From positions 3,286,001 to 3,350,000 of the forward strand of contig CBDCVP010000023.1 in the NCBI GenBank assembly GCA_965223025.1: 64,000 nucleotides of DNA, in the 5' to 3' direction. Below, one piece after another: positions 27,892 through 37,558 of the stretch. Both the position numbers and the translations under genes were made by a program. The notes under the pieces were generated by a model that saw nothing but the letters and a program-made list of their open reading frames with translations, did not search any database and was not told where the DNA came from. How positions within the stretch are numbered: the stretch's first letter is position 1; each line of letters opens with the position of its first letter. Source of the stretch: JABDMH01 sp965223025 (GTDB taxonomy: Bacteria > Bacteroidota > Bacteroidia > Chitinophagales > Saprospiraceae).

Positions 27892-28656
27892 TCAAAACTT
27901 ACCATTATCATTTTTCCATTCTGATTTTGGAGGAATAGGCGCCATGACACCCCAATGTTCTGCCACTTTAAGATTTTCGACTCTTAGCAAATCATAATAG
28001 GCATACGGCTGTCCAGATAGATTCCCTTCTGACATCACCAAAGCATAATTTCCTTCACCATGCACATAATGAACCTTTTCATAAGCCATGTGAACACCGT
28101 TTTCCGCCATGTGCTTTAAGGCTGCTTGCAAACCGTCAACACCATCAGCAATGACCGGGTTGTGCTGGATATAATTATTCCCATCAAAATAATTCCCAGC
28201 TTTGTCAAACTCCCCATTGACCAAAAGTGTCGTGATAAAATCTTTTGCAAATGCTTTGTTCGATTCGGTTTTATCTAAGTTTCTAATTTCTGTTTCGCCG
28301 TCCAACTGGGTATGTCCGCTTGGATTCGGAGGAGCCAGTTCAGTAAGATTATCCCAATGTTCAACAATAAGACCATCCTCAAATCGAAATACATCAATGC
28401 CAACCTTAGGTCCGAAAAAGTCATACTCCGAATGACAAACTACATAATCTCCATCTTCTAAAGCTCTTACTACCTTGACTTTAAATCCGCCTTCCGGTGC
28501 ATTCTGCAAAAGGGCTCCAAATGCGGCAAGGCCATCTCCGACGGATATATTATGTTGAATGTATTTATTAGGATTCACATAGCCGCCTGGCTCGGAATCT
28601 CCTGTTTGGATGCTGTTTAATAAAGCAATTGCTTTTTCTTTTTTTGTTAAATTCAT
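27892..28656 (-). CDS. Tandem SnoaL-like (NTF2-fold) protein, cytoplasmic
   Basis: 254 aa made of two SnoaL-like halves (about 5-125 and 130-250). Each half carries YIQHN followed by a region ending in EHWD or EHWG, the hallmark of this NTF2-fold family. It has no signal peptide. Family members include polyketide cyclases and many proteins of unknown role, so no substrate can be given. It is a paralogue of the adjacent lipoprotein form. Confidence 0.8.
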   Translation of the reverse strand: MNLTKKEKAIALLNSIQTGDSEPGGYVNPNKYIQHNISVGDGLAAFGALLQNAPEGGFKVKVVRALEDGDYVVCHSEYDFFGPKVGIDVFRFEDGLIVEHWDNLTELAPPNPSGHTQLDGETEIRNLDKTESNKAFAKDFITTLLVNGEFDKAGNYFDGNNYIQHNPVIADGVDGLQAALKHMAENGVHMAYEKVHYVHGEGNYALVMSEGNLSGQPYAYYDLLRVENLKVAEHWGVMAPIPPKSEWKNDNGKF

Positions 28657-28711
28657 ATTGTTTGTATTAAAATTAATTATTAGTTGTTAAAGTTGGTGGT
28701 TTCAAATGGTG

Positions 28712-29605
28712 TTAAAATTTACCATTATTGTTTTTCCATTCTGATTTTGGCGGGATAGGTGCCATAATCCCCCAATGTTGATTAATGGTATTGTTTTGAA
28801 GTCCTAAAAAGTCAAAAAATGCGAAAGGTTTACCTGCAAACTTTCCTTCCGACATTACCAATACAAAACTACCTTCACCATGTACTGCATGGATTTTATC
28901 GTACTCCATCACAATGCCTTGCTTGGCAAATTGACCCAAAGCAGCCTGTAAACCTGAAGCTCCATTGCCAATATCGGGATGATGCTGGATATAAATATCA
29001 TTCTTTATAAAATCTCCTATTTTACTTACATCACCCTGTACCAATAGGGTATTAATATAATTTTTCGCCAAAGCTTTATTGGCTGCTGTTTTGTTCAATT
29101 CATTTTGTTGGGTCACTCCATCCAACTGTGTATTTCCACTTGGATTTGGCTTTGAAGCCAATGGCATCATATTATCCCAATGCTCTACAATAAGCCCATT
29201 CTCGAATCGAAATACATCAATTACTACTAATGGTTTTTTATTATTCCATGCACCACTATATAGCGATTGAAGTACTACAAAATCACCATCGGAAATGGTT
29301 CGGTATGTATTGACCAATGTTCCTTTAAAAGCACCAGACTCAACAGCTCCAATAACAGGTCCTATTCCATCAGGGAATCCGGGATTGTGTTGGATATACT
29401 TATTCGGGTTCACGTACTTCTTCATTGCCGACGCATTGCCGGTCTGAAATGATTGTAATACGGAAATGGCTTTATCTTTATTAGACATTTGCCTGGATTC
29501 CTGTACTTTTTGTACACTATTACTTTTTGTTTTATTAGAGCAAGAAATGATACTCATGCTCAATACCAAAGTAATGAATAGTAGTAGCGAAATTTGATTC
29601 TTCAT
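28712..29605 (-). CDS. Tandem SnoaL-like lipoprotein
   Basis: About 297 aa from the preferred ATG at 29605 (MKNQISLLLF), which gives a clean lipoprotein signal ending in the lipobox SIISC. An upstream ATG at 29656 would put 17 hydrophilic residues before it. Two SnoaL-like halves with YIQHNPG/EHWD and YIQHHPD/QHWG match the next gene domain by domain, so a two-domain gene duplicated and one copy gained (or the other lost) export. It probably faces the periplasm or cell surface. Confidence 0.8.
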   Translation of the reverse strand: MKNQISLLLFITLVLSMSIISCSNKTKSNSVQKVQESRQMSNKDKAISVLQSFQTGNASAMKKYVNPNKYIQHNPGFPDGIGPVIGAVESGAFKGTLVNTYRTISDGDFVVLQSLYSGAWNNKKPLVVIDVFRFENGLIVEHWDNMMPLASKPNPSGNTQLDGVTQQNELNKTAANKALAKNYINTLLVQGDVSKIGDFIKNDIYIQHHPDIGNGASGLQAALGQFAKQGIVMEYDKIHAVHGEGSFVLVMSEGKFAGKPFAFFDFLGLQNNTINQHWGIMAPIPPKSEWKNNNGKF

Positions 29606-29634
29606 TTTACTAATTTTTATTTGAGTGTTAATAT

Positions 29635-29979
29635 TTATCGTTTTGTTCGTTGCCAAGGAAATCGTCCTTCCAATTCGACCTCCAGAGACATGCTCATAAA
29701 GGTTCTAATCAATACGATTAAGCCTAATGTGATAGCCGACTTGATGGTGGGTTCTGTGGTAACAGTTTCCATTATGTCAGCAGCAATCAAAATTTCTAAA
29801 CCCAATAGAATTGACTTTCCCAGAGATTGCCTCAATTTGCTATAAGCGTCTGCATTCTTCCTGCTTAGAGAAATTAGAAATGAAAACAGAGAATAGACTG
29901 CTCCTAAGAAAATCACCAAAATGCCAATAATCTCTATGATTTTGGTCACACTATGGATATAAGTAGTTAGCTCTTCCAT
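29635..29979 (-). CDS. DUF1622 family membrane protein
   Basis: 114 aa with three predicted membrane helices. The conserved DUF1622 core is visible: LGKSILLGLEILIAADIMET, then LGLIVLIRTFMSMSLEVELEG and a short basic tail. Function is unknown. It ends 30 bp upstream of the SnoaL-like lipoprotein start on the same strand. Confidence 0.85.
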   Translation of the reverse strand: MEELTTYIHSVTKIIEIIGILVIFLGAVYSLFSFLISLSRKNADAYSKLRQSLGKSILLGLEILIAADIMETVTTEPTIKSAITLGLIVLIRTFMSMSLEVELEGRFPWQRTKR

Positions 29980-29980
29980 A

Positions 29981-30442
29981 CTATTTTTCTACTAAAATCA
30001 AATTTTCAATAATCCCTCCGTCGAATCGGGTAAATTGGTTCTCTGTTCCAAACCGAAATATGCCTGAAGAATACATCACATTATTATTAAAATTGAAAAT
30101 CAAGGTGGTATAATCGGGATGTGCCGCTTCAAGCCAACTGACCAAATACATCTTATCCCCTATTTTTCGGGAACTATAGGCTAAGTCCTTATTTCCATTC
30201 CCTTTTCTTGGACCTACAATCCATTTATATTTCAGCATACCATCGTAAAATTCAATATGAATTCCTCCACCATTCTGGTAATAGTAATTCATGGAAGTTC
30301 CATCTAATAAATGTTCCGGTTGCTTTTCTTCGGCTTCTTTTTTTGCCTCTGCCAAAGATGGGTCTATAGGTGTGTTTTGAGATAGCATTATGCTAATGTT
30401 TGTTACAAGTAGGATAAAAACTATGCTTATTTTTCGTTTCAT
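29981..30442 (-). CDS. Secreted MoaF-like protein
   Basis: 153 aa with an N-terminal signal peptide (cleavage near SQNTP). The body resembles the small beta-barrel of MoaF-related proteins: TSMNYYYQNGGGIHIEFYDG, WIVGPRKG and YLVSWLEAAH. The family is linked to molybdenum-cofactor genes in name only and its real activity is unclear. It starts 11 bp after the TMEM175 gene and ends one base before DUF1622. Confidence 0.5.
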   Translation of the reverse strand: MKRKISIVFILLVTNISIMLSQNTPIDPSLAEAKKEAEEKQPEHLLDGTSMNYYYQNGGGIHIEFYDGMLKYKWIVGPRKGNGNKDLAYSSRKIGDKMYLVSWLEAAHPDYTTLIFNFNNNVMYSSGIFRFGTENQFTRFDGGIIENLILVEK

Positions 30443-30453
30443 AATTTGTTGAT

Positions 30454-31038
30454 TTACTCGACAGCTTCTTTCTGTGAATTCTCAATTCTTTTATCTGGAA
30501 TAAGCCATATTATGGCTACTATAACAAAGCAACACATGGCTGCCCAGGGTAGAATATGAGACAGGACCAGACCTATGATATAAATTGCCATGGATAGTTT
30601 TTCTTTATTGAATGTTCCTAATGCCTTTTTCAAAACAAACTCACTTCCATGCTCTTTAATGATGACATACTGCAATATGTTATAGGCCATGGAAGCCATG
30701 ATTAAGTTGATTCCATACAGCGCCACAGGGGCATCCGTCAAGTGATGTTCCCCTATCCAAGAGGTTGTAAATGGAATAAGAGACAACCAAAACATCAGGT
30801 GCAAGTTTGCCCATAGAATTTTACCATTTACCCGTTCTGTCACCTGAAAAAGGTGATGGTGATTATTCCAATAGATGCCCACATAAACAAAGCTCAGAAC
30901 ATAACTAAGCAAAACAGGAAGTTCAGGTAATAAGGCTTTGAGGGATACCTCCTCAGGGGCTTTGAGCTCCAAAACCATTATGGTAATAATAATTGCAAGA
31001 ACGCCGTCGCTAAAGGCTTCAATCCTACCGGTTTTCAT
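30454..31038 (-). CDS. TMEM175-family (DUF1211) channel protein
   Basis: 194 aa, six predicted membrane helices, with the family motif R-xxx-FSDGVLAI at the N-terminus (RIEAFSDGVLAI). Bacterial TMEM175 homologues form tetrameric K+-leak channels of unusual fold. Its start overlaps the stop of the radical SAM gene by 4 bp, so the two are co-translated. Confidence 0.88.
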   Translation of the reverse strand: MKTGRIEAFSDGVLAIIITIMVLELKAPEEVSLKALLPELPVLLSYVLSFVYVGIYWNNHHHLFQVTERVNGKILWANLHLMFWLSLIPFTTSWIGEHHLTDAPVALYGINLIMASMAYNILQYVIIKEHGSEFVLKKALGTFNKEKLSMAIYIIGLVLSHILPWAAMCCFVIVAIIWLIPDKRIENSQKEAVE

Positions 31039-31904
31039 TCTTTCAATTTTTGGTCAGTTACGTGATGAATTATTTCATTGAACCTCAATTTCAAATCATG
31101 TTTTATGAGGCTCGCTCTTATGATTGGTTCCATCTCTTCTCGATACTGTTTTAATTGAGAAGTCGCATATATCTCCTGAATTTCTTCAGGTTCGTTTTTT
31201 AGTAATTGATTCAATTTAGGACGTACATATTTTGGCAAGTTTAGGTATTCAATTTTCACATGATTTGTCCCAGCCTTTTTTATTTCTGAAAAAAGTTTGT
31301 CAATCAATTCTGGTTTTAATTTCATGTGCGGTAGAAAGGGCCCTACAAAAGCATAGGTTGTTATGCCCGCCTCGTTCAATTTTTTTATAGTCCGCAATCG
31401 GGCACTCGCTAATGGAGCCTGAACTTCTAAGAAGCGACTTAACTTATCGTCTGTGGTTGTTATGGAAATACCGACCTCTGAATTGGCAATCTTTTTCAAC
31501 AACTCTAAATCGTCTAACACCATTGGTGATTTAGTAAGGATACTTACTCTTCCTTGGTAATTTTTTTCGGCAAATACTTCTAAAATTCCTCTTGTCAGGC
31601 GATATTTTTTTTCAACCCCCTGATATGGGTCAGTAACTGTACTTATTGCAATTCTTGGATGTGGATTCTTTTTCAATAAGCGTAAAATGTCTTTTTGCAT
31701 CAACTCAACAGCATTGGTTTTTACATAGACATAATTTCCCCAGTTTTGATTTGTTTCACCAACAAATCTTCCCATGAAGCTGGCAAAACAATACATACAT
31801 GCGAATTGACAACCTGTATATGGATTGATAACAAAATCGGCACTCGGAATTTGGGTACTTCCGATAATGGATTTAGCTTGTATTTCCTGAATTTTGAACG
31901 ACAT
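31035..31904 (-). CDS. Radical SAM protein, spore photoproduct lyase-like (Rv2578c-type)
   Basis: About 289 aa from ATG 31904 (MSFKIQEIQ); the in-frame ATG at 31943 adds 13 residues without family match. The radical SAM cysteines are in CQFACMYCF. PYTGCQFACMYCF and ISTVTDPYQGVE are typical of the SPL-like DNA-repair-photolyase subfamily, whose role in non-sporing bacteria is unknown. The cluster binds SAM and starts radical chemistry in the cytoplasm. It shares an ATGA overlap with the TMEM175 gene. Confidence 0.82.
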   Translation of the reverse strand: MSFKIQEIQAKSIIGSTQIPSADFVINPYTGCQFACMYCFASFMGRFVGETNQNWGNYVYVKTNAVELMQKDILRLLKKNPHPRIAISTVTDPYQGVEKKYRLTRGILEVFAEKNYQGRVSILTKSPMVLDDLELLKKIANSEVGISITTTDDKLSRFLEVQAPLASARLRTIKKLNEAGITTYAFVGPFLPHMKLKPELIDKLFSEIKKAGTNHVKIEYLNLPKYVRPKLNQLLKNEPEEIQEIYATSQLKQYREEMEPIIRASLIKHDLKLRFNEIIHHVTDQKLKE

Positions 31905-32009
31905 AATTTTTTTGAATGAATTATGGCGCAAAATTATAGGCAAGCTACCTCATAAAAAGGTAATTTTTTTAAAAAAATCACTAATAATGGTAAATCTTAA
32001 AATGGGTGG

Positions 32010-32885
32010 CTACGGAAGGATACTTCCTCGAAACTGCTTAGGAGTTTGAAGGCTGTGTTTTTTGAAGAATTTGGTGAAGTTGGTTGGTTCATCAAAGCCA
32101 AGCATGAAGGCAATTTCATTTATATTATTCTCTTTATCACATAACAACCGCTTTGCATTTAGAATTAGCATTTCATCGATAAATGCCTTTAATGATTTAT
32201 TGGTCAATCGTTTAACGGTGGAATTCAATTGATGGTAAGTAGTGCCCAGCATATTGACATAATCAGCAGCATTTCTGGTATGTTCAATATTTTGGTCAAT
32301 GGCTTTTTGTAGTTGAATGAATTGTTCTTTTGATTCATTACCTGAGTGCCTCTCTACACGAGGCAATTGTGATTGGACTTTTACAATAAAGGTTCTTAAT
32401 AAGGTCTGTAATAACTCCTGTCTAATTTTATTCTTCACTAAGGAATATTCTTTACATATTAATTCAATCAAGGTCAAAAAGGTATCATATATTTCACTAT
32501 CAGCAATAGATGTTTTGGGATTGTAGATTACAGAATTGAAAGGGTAATCATAGGCTAAATCGCTAAATTGAATTTGATTTTCATACAGAAAGCGTTCGGT
32601 AAAAAGCAGGATATAACCATCGAATGTTCGTTGTTTTTGCCAAGAATGCACTTGATTTTTGCCAATGAATATAATGTCTCCCTTTTTTAAGCTATAAGTA
32701 TCAAAATCAATAAAATGCTTTGCTTCTCCTTCTACTATAAATATAATTTCATAAAAATTCAATCGCTTCTTGGAAGCTAACAGCGTATTGTCATTGTATG
32801 TATAAAGGTCTTTTATCCTTAATATTTCAAAACCTATCAAGGCTAAATCTTTACGGAATTGTAGTTCAAAAAAAGTTTTCTTCAT
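32010..32885 (-). CDS. AraC-family transcription regulator
   Basis: 291 aa: an N-terminal cupin-like sensor (YEIIFIVEGEAKHFID, then GDIIFIGKNQVHSW, about 45-85) and two helix-turn-helix motifs at the C-terminus (about 205-288, ending FMLGFDEPTNFTKFFKKHSLQTPKQFR). The ligand is unknown. It is the first minus-strand gene of the last accessory module, divergent from the relic region to its right. Confidence 0.9.
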   Translation of the reverse strand: MKKTFFELQFRKDLALIGFEILRIKDLYTYNDNTLLASKKRLNFYEIIFIVEGEAKHFIDFDTYSLKKGDIIFIGKNQVHSWQKQRTFDGYILLFTERFLYENQIQFSDLAYDYPFNSVIYNPKTSIADSEIYDTFLTLIELICKEYSLVKNKIRQELLQTLLRTFIVKVQSQLPRVERHSGNESKEQFIQLQKAIDQNIEHTRNAADYVNMLGTTYHQLNSTVKRLTNKSLKAFIDEMLILNAKRLLCDKENNINEIAFMLGFDEPTNFTKFFKKHSLQTPKQFRGSILP

Positions 32886-33496
32886 ATGATTGATAGTATG
32901 TTTTTCTTGCTTGTGCAGAACTTAGTTATATGCACAACTCCATTTTGATAACCACCTATTGCTCAGTCACCTATTAGTTTGCAAACGTTTACAAACGACT
33001 AAAAACGGATGTCAGAAAACGATGAAACCTTTATAGGCAATTTCACAAGACAGGCAGCAGGTGCTCCTCTGGCGTTAAGAGGTGACTCGACATGCCAGGA
33101 CACAAGATAGACATTTCTGGTCTCCAAAACAGGGTAAATACGTAATAGTCATGCAGCCAAGAGAGGATGGCAAAAAGGATGACGAAAGGGCCATTACCTT
33201 CAAATTGCTTTCACCTTGATTTCATGACTAAATACTTCACAGCCTACAAGATAAGTAAAGTGCTTAAAATGACAGAACTGCACCACTGCAACATAAACAT
33301 CAACAAACATTCTGATCAATACAAAATGCCAAATTTTGTTATCACAGGCTGAGAGAACAGGTTATGTCCCTTTCCGCATTATGGAAGATCTAGTGCAAGA
33401 TCCAAAAAGAGGATATGTGTCCAAACACGAGACCCTTCATTTTATCTGTACTCCTACTATGTGACTTTCCACTGCTCAAACTCAAATAGGCATCGG
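32886..33496. other. Gene-free boundary segment with a lone attC-like half-site
   Basis: GCACAAC occurs at about 32930-32936, 45 bp upstream of the AraC start, without the palindrome partner seen at the five full sites. No open frame here is convincing and codon patterns are broken in all frames. I infer decayed mobile DNA leading into the recombinase relic that follows. Confidence 0.4.
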
Positions 33497-33718
33497 ATCT
33501 GAAAGACATTTGAACAGCATGGGATCACTTGCAAGAACCCTTCATCACATACCCGTCGCAAAAATTTTGGTTTGCGCATTTATGCAGTCTACAATCGTTG
33601 TGAGGATGCTCTGGTGCTGCTTAGTCAAATATTTAACCACCGGGACATTTCGATCACCCGACATATATTGGACTTCAAAGCGGCGCATCAAGATCAGATT
33701 TTTGCTACCTTAAGCCAC
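33497..33718 (+). pseudogene. C-terminal fragment of a tyrosine recombinase
   Basis: One frame reads SSHTRRKNFGLRIYA and then LVLLSQIFNHRDISITRH, which is the H-xx-R box and the helix before the catalytic tyrosine of plasmid/phage-type integrases (usual forms HSLRKTFG and IFNHSSxxITxRYLG). The tyrosine position reads RHILDF, so it is lost. Only about 60-70 codons remain. It sits next to lutA, at the change to the core-like region, and faces away from the cassette-like array. Confidence 0.55.
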
Positions 33719-33719
33719 C

Positions 33720-34481
33720 ATGAATGTAGGCTTATTCATTCCTTGTTATGTGGACCAGTTTTATCCCCAAGTGGGCATAGCCACCTTGCATCTGCTAGAA
33801 AAACTTGGGTGTGCTGTCACCTACCCAGCGAAGCAAACCTGCTGTGGCCAGCCGCTGGCCAACACCGGAATGGAGCAGGAAGCCATCCCGATATACCAAC
33901 ATTACGTGGAGACCTTTAAAGACTTCGATTACATCGTAGCTCCCTCATCTAGCTGTGTATATCATGTCAAGCACCATTACGATGTCATCCCACAAGATCC
34001 GCAAGTCATAGCAGTACGGGATCGCACCACGGACATCTGTGCCTTCCTCACCGATGTACTGAAAATCGAAAAACTAGAAGCTTCCTTCCCTCACAAGGTG
34101 GGCTTGCATCAGAGCTGTCATGGCCTCCGTGGATTGCGCATGGCAAAATCCTCGGAGCTGCAGGAGCCGACATATTCCAAATGGGGACAACTTCTTGCCA
34201 TGGTCAAAGACATCGAGCTGATCACGCTGGACCGCCCAGACGAATGCTGCGGTTTCGGTGGCACCTTTGCCATGGCCGAGGAGGCCGTTTCTGTCAAAAT
34301 GGGCACCGACAAGGTCGGCGATCATCAACGCAATGGCGCTGAATACATCACCTCTGGCGACATGAGCTGCCTGATGCACATGGAAGGACTGCTAAAACGA
34401 AATAAAGCCCAGACTAAAGTCATTCATATCGTGGAGATCTTAGCCCACAGCCTTGTTCACAAGCCAGCACCAGTGTCATGA
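33720..34481 (+). CDS. lutA: Lactate utilisation protein LutA (CCG-domain subunit)
   Basis: 253 aa with two cysteine-rich CCG motifs, CCGQPLANTG near 40-50 and CCGFGGTFA near 176-184, as in LutA/YkgE subunits that may coordinate an iron-sulfur cluster. With LutB and LutC it oxidises L-lactate to pyruvate. The three genes are consecutive on the plus strand and lutB overlaps its stop by 4 bp. It follows the recombinase relic directly, so no dedicated promoter is evident. Confidence 0.93.
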   Translation: MNVGLFIPCYVDQFYPQVGIATLHLLEKLGCAVTYPAKQTCCGQPLANTGMEQEAIPIYQHYVETFKDFDYIVAPSSSCVYHVKHHYDVIPQDPQVIAVRDRTTDICAFLTDVLKIEKLEASFPHKVGLHQSCHGLRGLRMAKSSELQEPTYSKWGQLLAMVKDIELITLDRPDECCGFGGTFAMAEEAVSVKMGTDKVGDHQRNGAEYITSGDMSCLMHMEGLLKRNKAQTKVIHIVEILAHSLVHKPAPVS

Positions 34482-35869
34482 TGCATGAAGAAAAAAGCTC
34501 CGTAGACCACGCTTCCAGGGCTGCCCTTTTCATCGAAAATCGTGAACGCACCGATTGGCACAATCAATCCATCTCTTTTTTGCGTACCAAAAGAGACGGA
34601 AGCGTGTCAAGCATTGACGAATGGGAGTCCCTGCGAAACATGGCATCGGCGATCAAAGACAATGTCTTGTCTAATTTGGATGAGTACCTCGTCCAATTTG
34701 AGCGCAACGCCATAGCCAATGGCGTAAAAGTGCATTGGGCGAGAGATGCTGCCGAACACAATGAAATTGTAGGCAAGATCCTGTCTCAACACCAAGTGAA
34801 GTCACTGGTGAAAAGCAAATCCATGCTTACCGAAGAGTGCCATCTCAATCAATACTTGGAAGGTAAAGGCATCGAGGTCATAGACACCGATCTGGGTGAA
34901 AGAATCATACAGCTAAGAGATGAAGGCCCCAGCCACATCGTAGCCCCTGCCATCCATATCAGAAAAGAGGAGGTCGGTGACCTCTTTCATGAAAAACTTC
35001 AAACCGAGGCCGGCGCTTCGGATCCGCAGTACTTGACAGAAGCGGCCCGACAGCACCTCCGGCAAAAATTTATGACCGCCGATGCCGCTCTGACCGGTGT
35101 TAACTTTGCCGTGGCCGACACCGGTGGTGTGGTGGTATGTACCAACGAAGGCAATGCAGATATGGGTGTGCACATGCATCCGTTGCAGATACATTGCATG
35201 GGTCTTGAGAAGATCATACCCAAGGCCGAACACCTAGGTGTCTTTACTCGCCTTTTGGCGCGCAGTGCCACCGGCCAACCGATCACCATCTACACCTCGC
35301 ACTACCAAAAGCCGAAGGCCCAGGGTGAGATGCACATCGTCATGTTAGATAACGGACGGAGTAAACATCTGGCTAAGGATAGTTTCAGAAATGCCCTCAA
35401 ATGTATTCGCTGTGGTGCCTGCATGAATAGTTGTCCTGTATATCGTCGCAGCGGTGGATATAGCTATGGTTACTCGGTACCAGGACCCATCGGATCGATC
35501 CTAACCCCAAACTTTGACCTAAAGAAGTATAAACACCTCCCTTTTGCCTCGTCCCTTTGTGGAGCGTGCTCGGATGTTTGTCCAGTAAAAATTAACATCC
35601 ACGAGCAGCTTTACGAATGGCGTCAGATCATCTATGCCCAAGGTGAGCTGGAGAAAAAGAAGTCCCTCCCGCTTAGGATGGCAGCAACTGTACTTTCTGA
35701 TCCTAAAAAATATGACCGCATGGGTAAGATGATGCGCTGGGCGCTCAGATGGCTGCCCCGCTTTGTTACACACACGCGCATTAATCCCTGGACCAAAAAC
35801 AGGGACCTCCCATCACCACCTAGCGAGAGCTTCAAAGAATGGTATGGCAGGAAACACCCAAGCAAATAA
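34478..35869 (+). CDS. lutB: Lactate utilisation iron-sulfur protein LutB
   Basis: 463 aa. The N-terminal LUD domain (about 60-290) is followed by two ferredoxin-like cluster motifs, CIRCGACMNSCPVYR and CGACSDVCPVKI, each able to bind a [4Fe-4S] cluster. It carries electrons in the lactate dehydrogenase complex LutABC. The start overlaps lutA (ATGATG) and lutC follows 7 bp after its stop. Confidence 0.95.
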   Translation: MMHEEKSSVDHASRAALFIENRERTDWHNQSISFLRTKRDGSVSSIDEWESLRNMASAIKDNVLSNLDEYLVQFERNAIANGVKVHWARDAAEHNEIVGKILSQHQVKSLVKSKSMLTEECHLNQYLEGKGIEVIDTDLGERIIQLRDEGPSHIVAPAIHIRKEEVGDLFHEKLQTEAGASDPQYLTEAARQHLRQKFMTADAALTGVNFAVADTGGVVVCTNEGNADMGVHMHPLQIHCMGLEKIIPKAEHLGVFTRLLARSATGQPITIYTSHYQKPKAQGEMHIVMLDNGRSKHLAKDSFRNALKCIRCGACMNSCPVYRRSGGYSYGYSVPGPIGSILTPNFDLKKYKHLPFASSLCGACSDVCPVKINIHEQLYEWRQIIYAQGELEKKKSLPLRMAATVLSDPKKYDRMGKMMRWALRWLPRFVTHTRINPWTKNRDLPSPPSESFKEWYGRKHPSK

Positions 35870-35876
35870 CTCCTCC

Positions 35877-36470
35877 ATGTCAAGAGAAAAAATCCTACAG
35901 ACTATCCGACAGAATAAGCCATCATCTACTGTGATTCCACCGTCAACATTGCCCAAAACCAGCATCCAAGACCTACCTACCGTCTTTACTAGTCACGCAC
36001 AGGCCGCCAAGAGTCGGGTAGTCCCAAGGTCTGATATTGCATCAATGGAAACATGGATCCAGCAACGCTATGATAACGTCGACAGAATAGTGTCAACCTG
36101 GTCCGATTATCCTGGAAATGTCTCTTTAAGCGAGATCGAGCGACCAATTGACCTACGGGATGTGGACCTCGCCATCATTACATCACCATTGGGTGTTGCA
36201 GAAAATGGTGCTGTGTGGGTCTCAGAAAAGGAGATACAGTTTCGAATCTTACCATTTATCGCCCAGCATCTCATCGTCGTTTTGAGCGAAAACCATCTGG
36301 TGGTAAATATGCAGGAGGCATACCAGAAAATCAATCTGGCTGACAGTGGTTTTGGCGTTTTTATCTCCGGACCTTCGAAAACCGCAGACATTGAGCAATC
36401 ACTGGTAGTAGGTGCACAGGGGTCCAGGAGTCATACCATTCTCCTAGTAGAACATTTGCCAAAGACATAG
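35877..36470 (+). CDS. lutC: Lactate utilisation protein LutC
   Basis: About 197 aa from the ATG at 35877 (MSREKILQTIRQNK). An in-frame ATG at 35763 lies inside lutB and is unlikely. It is an LUD-domain protein with the family segment ITSPLGVAENGAVWVS and the C-terminal GAQGSRSHTILLVE. It completes the LutABC complex. Confidence 0.92.
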   Translation: MSREKILQTIRQNKPSSTVIPPSTLPKTSIQDLPTVFTSHAQAAKSRVVPRSDIASMETWIQQRYDNVDRIVSTWSDYPGNVSLSEIERPIDLRDVDLAIITSPLGVAENGAVWVSEKEIQFRILPFIAQHLIVVLSENHLVVNMQEAYQKINLADSGFGVFISGPSKTADIEQSLVVGAQGSRSHTILLVEHLPKT

Positions 36471-36512
36471 TACCAATGCATGGCCGTGTTGGGGATACGG
36501 GTATAACCAGAA

Positions 36513-36546
36513 ACGAGTCGTACGATAAGCACTCGGTACGACTCGT
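36513..36546. terminator. Perfect 11-bp stem-loop after lutABC
   Basis: ACGAGTCGTAC (36513-36523) pairs with GTACGACTCGT (36536-36546), 43 bp after the lutC stop. There is no T tract, so it may protect the mRNA 3' end or end transcription on either strand only weakly. Confidence 0.45.
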
Positions 36547-36691
36547 CTAACAAATTATAATCCCATGAACATATCCAAAACAGTAACTGTTTAAGACAGT
36601 ATTTTCAAATATATGAATTATTTTAATATTTGACGATTCTTATCGCAAGCGAAGTCCAGCACTCTCTCCCAGCCATTGTGATGAGATGTGG

Positions 36692-37558
36692 TTACTCGAT
36701 GATTGAAAAGGATGACGAAATGCGAGCTCGGATTTCTTCACTCACCAGGATAGAATCGATGTTTTGTAGATCTACATCGTCAAACCACCTCCGATAATCA
36801 ATGGACAACGGTATCGTCAGATCTTCTCCCCTCTCCTTATGAGCGGTTATGGGCAAGCTGAGATGAATGGGATTTATCGCCGGCACCTGATAGATCCGTT
36901 TGTCCAAACTCACCGTATCTGTAATCAACGCGATGTGAAACATCAAAAACTCCTGGCTTTCAGGATCATAAAGGGCATTTGCGGCGGTATCGAGTGGATG
37001 ACCACTGGGAAGCGAAGCCATATCGACTTCAGTCAGGTGGTCTTGCAGTCCAATCATCATGGATAGGCTGTCATAGTTGCCAGGTAAGGTAAAGTCTCCA
37101 ATCTTAAACTGAAAGCTGACGGGCGAAAGCACCGTCACATCATCGGTTTCTTTGTTGCCCATTGTTGCTTGATTCGCAATGTCGAGCTGATTGTTCACCG
37201 TCTGCCATCTTCCATCGTAGACCTCAATATCTGAAAGATAAAAGTCAATGTCTTCTACGATGTACAACTGCCCCAGGGCATTCACATAATGTGCTCCCAA
37301 AACAAGATTTTCCTCCCCATGCAAATGCCGGGTGTTGATCACCAGATCGGGATAGGTACAGCAACACACATCATCCACCAGGGGAGATCCATCACAACAA
37401 TCTTCATCAGCCTCAATGCTGAAGTTGCTCGCCAACGCGTCGAGGCATCCTGACTTCTTTTCGTAGCAGCTCGTCATAAGCAGACTACAAAGGAGCCACA
37501 AGGCGATGGGGATGAAAACAGCATTGGTCCTGTGGGATCTAGGGTTGGTGCGGTACAT
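36692..37558 (-). CDS. MbnP-like lipoprotein
   Basis: 288 aa. A hydrophobic signal ends at a lipobox-like TSC near residue 31. It is followed by a cysteine-rich insert (CLDALASNF ... CCDGSP ... CCCTYPDL) related to the GCTDPxAxNYNPxATxDDGSC repeat common in this phylum. The rest matches the MbnP-like fold (YIVEDIDFYLSDIEVY; GLQDHLTEV). Characterised relatives are linked to copper handling, but most have unknown roles. Its start overlaps the upstream exonuclease gene by 20 bp. Confidence 0.6.
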   Translation of the reverse strand: MYRTNPRSHRTNAVFIPIALWLLCSLLMTSCYEKKSGCLDALASNFSIEADEDCCDGSPLVDDVCCCTYPDLVINTRHLHGEENLVLGAHYVNALGQLYIVEDIDFYLSDIEVYDGRWQTVNNQLDIANQATMGNKETDDVTVLSPVSFQFKIGDFTLPGNYDSLSMMIGLQDHLTEVDMASLPSGHPLDTAANALYDPESQEFLMFHIALITDTVSLDKRIYQVPAINPIHLSLPITAHKERGEDLTIPLSIDYRRWFDDVDLQNIDSILVSEEIRARISSSFSIIE

